The notes beneath the pieces were generated by a model. The model was not told the DNA's origin. It saw only the letters and a program-made list of their open reading frames with translations, and ran no database searches. DNA of 64,000 nucleotides, taken from Halorubellus sp034808145. Lineage in GTDB: Archaea > Halobacteriota > Halobacteria > Halobacteriales > Natrialbaceae. The position numbers and the translations under genes were made by a program. Where the stretch lies: NCBI RefSeq assembly GCF_034808145.1, contig NZ_JAXHGM010000010.1, positions 1 to 64,000 on the forward strand, given 5' to 3'. Position 1 is the stretch's first letter. Every line of letters begins with the position of its first letter. Positions 63,567 through 64,000 of the stretch are shown piece by piece.

Positions 63567-64000
63567 TTAGAGGTTATCCAGGTAATCCCGCCGTTGCTCC
63601 ATCTTTTCGCGCTTTGTCCGGCGGTCGTAGTGCTGTTCCAACACGACTTTCGAGACATTCGCTCTGTCTGAAACGGCGTTTTCAGGTATTTCGCTGTTGA
63701 GTGAGTGCGTGATGCTTCCACGACGAATCGCGTGCGGGCTCACACTCGATGGACAGCTGGACGCAGCGTCCCGATCAGTCGCTTCACAGTCTTCTGGATC
63801 GCGGTCGTGCGGACACTCGGCACCGTATTCGCATGGTCGAGTCGCCCGATAACAATACCCGCGTAGCGTCGTCCGGTGTGCTCGACCTTGGCGCGACGCG
63901 AGTAACGGCTTTCGTCCCTGGTCATCCGTTACGTCCGGGCGCTTGTCGGCGATCCAGTCATTCAGGAGTTCACAGAGCTGATCAGACAGTGCCACGAGTC
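63567..64000 (-). CDS. tyrosine recombinase, C-terminal part (runs off the window)
   Basis: The frame stays open to the window end, so the N-terminal and first Arg lie outside. Seen are LLNDWIADKRPDVTD, RKPLLASRQGRA, the catalytic HAIRRGSI (His-x-x-Arg), and EQHYDRRTKREKMEQRRDYL with the nucleophilic Tyr. A Cys-rich insert (CEYGAECPHDRDPEDCEA...SSCPSS) before HxxR matches the one in the integrase at 52775-53881. It differs in sequence from that integrase, so the island probably contains two integrated elements or two recombination systems. Confidence 0.85.
   Translation of the reverse strand, partial: LVALSDQLCELLNDWIADKRPDVTDDQGRKPLLASRQGRAHRTTLRGYCYRATRPCEYGAECPHDRDPEDCEATDRDAASSCPSSVSPHAIRRGSITHSLNSEIPENAVSDRANVSKVVLEQHYDRRTKREKMEQRRDYLDNL

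Noticed and set aside
63272..63721. Minus-strand 149-codon frame overlapping the partial integrase
   Set aside because: It overlaps the integrase catalytic end in another frame and has no motif.

Overview
The window comes from a halophilic archaeon (class Halobacteria). The evidence is the very high GC, the acidic proteins, leaderless promoters with TATA boxes 26-30 nt upstream of start codons, the 3' end of a haloarchaeal 5S rRNA at base 1, and archaeal genes such as the 7S SRP RNA, Rpp21 of RNase P, a UbiA-type lipid prenyltransferase and a TRASH-domain metal regulator. Species cannot be told from the sequence alone.

Bases 1-16,550 look like ordinary chromosome: the end of an rRNA operon with terminator, a Gly/Met-rich small protein, two GT4 glycosyltransferases, an Rpp21-YhbY-MscS cluster, a copper-handling group (DUF4396 membrane protein, SHOCT protein, CopA ATPase, bat-type HTH protein and, 2.5 kb on, an Lrp-TRASH regulator), a cytochrome P450, SRP RNA, a cysteine synthase-type enzyme, a CoA-binding protein, a RecA-fold ATPase, the lipid prenyltransferase, and tRNA-Arg(TCG).

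Directly after the tRNA the GC drops, gene spacing widens and known housekeeping genes stop. Bases 16.6-64 kb are an accessory island that continues past the window end. It holds a catalytically degraded serine recombinase beside a repeat array; a six-gene operon encoding an AddAB/RecBC-like helicase-nuclease with a split AddB; a protein with two PD-(D/E)XK sites; an AbrB-zinc protein-serine recombinase operon; a nuclease gene broken by a homopolymer frameshift, divergent from an McrBC pair; a DUF1156 methylase, DUF499 ATPase and SNF2 helicase set (the helicase-methylase-ATPase or 'Hma' composition) with an embedded GmrSD-type DUF262 protein; two tyrosine integrases with cysteine-rich inserts; a PAS-GAF histidine kinase; a J-domain protein; an XPD/DinG-like helicase with four cysteines; an Mrr-like protein; and a DUF234 ATPase behind a clear operator.

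The island is therefore best read as a defence island assembled by repeated integration near a tRNA gene. At least four modules probably act on foreign or modified DNA (AddAB-like, McrBC, GmrSD, helicase-methylase-ATPase), with several orphan nuclease-fold proteins between them. The AddAB-like operon is the most unusual, since archaea normally process DNA ends with HerA-NurA and Mre11-Rad50. No CRISPR array or complete insertion sequence was seen.
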